Below are positions 62,084 through 64,000 of a stretch of 64,000 nt of DNA, one piece after another. The stretch comes from DTU098 sp964498525 (GTDB lineage: Bacteria > Bacillota > Desulfotomaculia > Desulfotomaculales > Pelotomaculaceae): assembly GCA_964498525.1 (NCBI GenBank), contig CAZCGU010000007.1, positions 62,001 through 126,000 on the forward strand. Direction: 5' to 3'. The notes beneath the pieces are model-generated. The model saw only the letters and a list, made by a program, of their open reading frames with translations. It made no database searches and was not told where the DNA came from. Made by a program: the position numbers and the translations under genes. Numbering within the stretch: the first letter of the stretch is position 1; each line of letters opens with the position of its first letter.

Positions 62084-63115
62084 TTGATTGAGATAAAAAA
62101 CTTAAGCAAAATCTTTACCATTCCCGGTCAGGAGATACTGGCCCTGGATAACGTGAGCCTGACCGTGAAAGCCGGCGAGATATTTGGAATTATCGGCCTC
62201 AGCGGGGCGGGCAAAAGCACCCTGATCCGCTGCATTAACATGCTGGAGAGGCCTACTAAAGGGTCCATCATTGTGGACGGCCGGGAAATTACTGCCCTGG
62301 ATAAGCGGGAACTGCGTTCGGCCAGGCAAAAGATCGGCATGATCTTTCAGCAGTTTAACCTGCTGTCTTCCCGGACTGTCTCTGACAATGTCATGTTTCC
62401 CCTGGAGATAGCCGGGTTTGCGCGATCCGCCGCCCTTAAAAGGACCCGGGAGTTGCTGGAACTGGTGGGTTTGTCCGACAAGGCCGGTGTTTACCCGGCC
62501 CAGTTGAGCGGCGGCCAAAAACAAAGGGTGGGCATAGCCCGCGCCCTGGCCAACGATCCGAAACTGCTTTTATCCGATGAGGCAACATCGGCTTTGGATC
62601 CCCAAACAACCCGCTCAATTCTAAAACTGCTCAAGGATATTAACCAACAGTTCAACTTAACGATTTTACTGATAACCCACGATATGAACGTGATTAAGGA
62701 GGTGTGTGACCGGGTTGCGGTAATTGACAACTCCCGTATTGTGGAGGTGGGCGATGTCCTGAAAGTGTTTTCGAACCCTGGTACACCCACTTCCCGCAGT
62801 TTTGTCAATACAGTTGTCAACCGGGAGGTGCCCGGGGAATTGCTGCACGGTTTTGCCGCCCGCAATGATGGCGCCGCCGTTAAACTTGTCCGGGTGTCGT
62901 TCATCGGCCCTTCGGCGGGGGAGCCATTGATATCATCCATGGTCCGCAAGTACGAAGTCGAAGTCAATATCCTGTACGGCAATATAGACCGCATCAAAGA
63001 TACTCCCTTTGGGAACCTGACCGTGGAGTTGATCGGACCGCCCGGGTTATTGCAAGAATCATTGGATTACCTGCGCGGGCGGGGTCTGGAAATAGAGGTG
63101 TTGAGTGATGCTTGA
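62084..63115 (+). CDS. metN: Methionine ABC transporter ATPase MetN
   Basis: A 343-residue ATPase of the MetNIQ importer for methionine. Walker A GLSGAGKST is at about 38, the Q-loop MIFQQFNLLSSRTV at about 86, the signature LSGGQKQRVGIARAL at about 142, Walker B LLLSDEATSALDP at about 165 and the switch His in LLITHDMNVI. The C-terminal NIL regulatory domain (about 265-343), RVSFIGPSAGEPLISSMVRK onwards, mediates methionine transinhibition. The TTG at 62084 has AAAAGGAG 13 bases upstream. It overlaps metI by 8 bases. Confidence 0.95.
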   Translation: MIEIKNLSKIFTIPGQEILALDNVSLTVKAGEIFGIIGLSGAGKSTLIRCINMLERPTKGSIIVDGREITALDKRELRSARQKIGMIFQQFNLLSSRTVSDNVMFPLEIAGFARSAALKRTRELLELVGLSDKAGVYPAQLSGGQKQRVGIARALANDPKLLLSDEATSALDPQTTRSILKLLKDINQQFNLTILLITHDMNVIKEVCDRVAVIDNSRIVEVGDVLKVFSNPGTPTSRSFVNTVVNREVPGELLHGFAARNDGAAVKLVRVSFIGPSAGEPLISSMVRKYEVEVNILYGNIDRIKDTPFGNLTVELIGPPGLLQESLDYLRGRGLEIEVLSDA

Positions 63116-63806
63116 GGCGGGACCATTGATGGCAGTGATCCCGTGGGTGGAGCCCTGGGTAATCGAAAAAGTGCTTTTCGCCACCTGGGAAACAATCTAT
63201 ATGGTCCTGTCATCAGCTTTTTTAAGCTATGTGTTCGGACTTCCCCTGGGAGTTATCCTGGTAACCACCGCCGCGGGACATGTACTGGAAAACAAGGGTG
63301 TAAACAGCGTTTTGGGGTCAATAGTTAATGCAACCCGGTCCATACCGTTCATTATCTTCCTGATCCTGCTCATACCCTTCACCCGCATGGTAGTGGGAAC
63401 CTCTATCGGTACCGTGGCCTCGATAGTCCCTCTGACACTGGCTGCCATCCCCTTTGTTGCGAGACTGGTGGAAACGTCTCTGAAGGAAATTGAATGGGGT
63501 CTGATTGAGGCGGCCTTGTCCATGGGGGCCGGCGCCTGGCAGATCGTAGCCAAGGTATTGTTGCCTGAGGCAGCGCCTTCTATAATCCTCGGTGTTGCTA
63601 TAACAACTATCAACCTGGTGGGTTACTCGGCCATGGCAGGAATTGTGGGGGGAGGTGGTTTGGGTACACTGGCCTACTACTACGGGTACCAGCGCTATGA
63701 GGACACGGTAATGTGGGTTACTGTAATAGTGCTCATCATCTTAGTTCAGGGTTTTCAAATGTTCGGTGACAAGTTTGCGGACAAAATTGCCAACAAAAGG
63801 AGGTAA
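63108..63806 (+). CDS. metI: Methionine ABC transporter permease MetI
   Basis: A 232-residue inner-membrane permease with about five helices and the MetI pattern: ATRSIPFIIFLILLIPFTRM (about 78-97), GTSIGTVASIVPLTLAAIPF and the ATPase-coupling loop LIEAALSMGAGAWQI, with INLVGYSAMAGIVGGGGLG (about 165-185). ATG 63108 has AGAGGTG upstream and overlaps the metN stop; GTG 63105 is possible. It partners MetN. Confidence 0.95.
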   Translation: MLEAGPLMAVIPWVEPWVIEKVLFATWETIYMVLSSAFLSYVFGLPLGVILVTTAAGHVLENKGVNSVLGSIVNATRSIPFIIFLILLIPFTRMVVGTSIGTVASIVPLTLAAIPFVARLVETSLKEIEWGLIEAALSMGAGAWQIVAKVLLPEAAPSIILGVAITTINLVGYSAMAGIVGGGGLGTLAYYYGYQRYEDTVMWVTVIVLIILVQGFQMFGDKFADKIANKRR

Positions 63807-63810
63807 AAGT

Positions 63811-64000
63811 ATGAAAAGATTTCTGGTTCTGGTATGTTGTTTGGCGCTTGTGGCCGGTTTACTGGCCGGGTGCGGGGGTACAACCCCCCCCAAGGATACC
63901 GCTTCCGGAGACCAGGCCGCGCCCGATAAAATTGTAGTGGGCGCAACGGCCAAGCCCCATGCGGAAATCCTGGAAATTGTAAAACCGTTGCTGGAAAAAG
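63811..64000 (+). CDS. metQ: Methionine-binding lipoprotein MetQ, N-terminal part (cut by window edge)
   Basis: ATG 63811 follows AAAGGAGGTAAAAGT. The signal peptide LVCCLALVAGLLAGCGG has a lipobox (LLAGC), and the mature start DKIVVGATAKPHAEILEIVK is characteristic of MetQ/NLPA receptors (VGATPxPHAEIL). The frame is open to the window end. Confidence 0.93.
   Translation, partial: MKRFLVLVCCLALVAGLLAGCGGTTPPKDTASGDQAAPDKIVVGATAKPHAEILEIVKPLLEK

Overview
The window reads as chromosomal DNA from a Gram-positive, anaerobic Firmicute, probably of the Peptococcaceae/Desulfotomaculales type (Pelotomaculum- or Desulfotomaculum-like). This is inferred from strong purine-rich ribosome binding sites, frequent TTG/GTG starts, a PAS-rich orphan sporulation-kinase-like histidine kinase, SpoIIE/STAS partner-switching proteins, and scattered palindromic GGGACA...TGTCCC repeats. 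No rRNA or tRNA gene was seen, so the species cannot be fixed from this window.

Layout. 1-6.1 kb: the 3' end of a VIT/VWA-type protein, rsgA (ribosome-assembly GTPase) flanked by a diverged repeat pair, and a large multi-PAS/GAF histidine kinase. 6.2-16.2 kb: a four-gene defence operon (DUF499 ATPase, DUF3780, DUF1156 adenine methylase, PLD-SNF2 helicase), the arrangement called helicase-methylase-ATPase (HMA). It is bracketed by a 60-bp imperfect direct repeat. 16.3-24.9 kb: a UDG-like protein, two unknown proteins, a class II HDAC-like deacetylase, a membrane-anchored SDH/SppA-like serine protease, a candidate small RNA, and a TetR-controlled NMT1/SsuA-type ABC importer.

25.4-48.6 kb is a large CRISPR-Cas region. 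It starts with one cas6 and a type I-B (Cst/Tneap) effector set cas8-cas7-cas5-cas3. The adaptation set follows: cas1, cas2, cas4 and csa1 (a second Cas4). Array 1 has 12 repeats. Next is a type III-D effector: Can2/Card1-like CARF nuclease, HD-less Cas10 with GGDD, Cas7, Csx10, a Cas7-Cas7 fusion, Csx19 and a large TIGR03986-type Cas7. A CARF-HEPN ribonuclease and array 2 (13 repeats) close the region. Array 2 carries the same leader as array 1 and even a decayed copy of the 3' end of csa1, so it arose by segmental duplication. The type I and type III effectors probably share Cas6, crRNAs and the adaptation proteins. Cas10-made cyclic oligoadenylate would feed two different CARF effectors.

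49.3-54.8 kb: a tight five-gene operon combining STAS, a MATE transporter fused to a degenerate anti-sigma-type ATPase domain, a methyltransferase, a GNAT protein and a membrane SpoIIE phosphatase/ATPase. This looks like a partner-switching cassette built around a transporter. 55-61.5 kb: a DUF6884-type protein, an 0.8-kb repeat-bearing intergenic region, and a 1609-residue DEDD-exonuclease/RecQ/UvrD fusion. 61.5-64 kb: a GGDEF remnant and the metNIQ methionine importer, cut by the window edge.

The most interesting signals are the HMA-like island with its flanking repeats and non-canonical start, the unfused III-D locus that looks like a precursor of Cas7-5-11, the CRISPR array duplication history, the transporter/partner-switch cassette, and a sequence element shared by the HMA and cas operon upstream regions.
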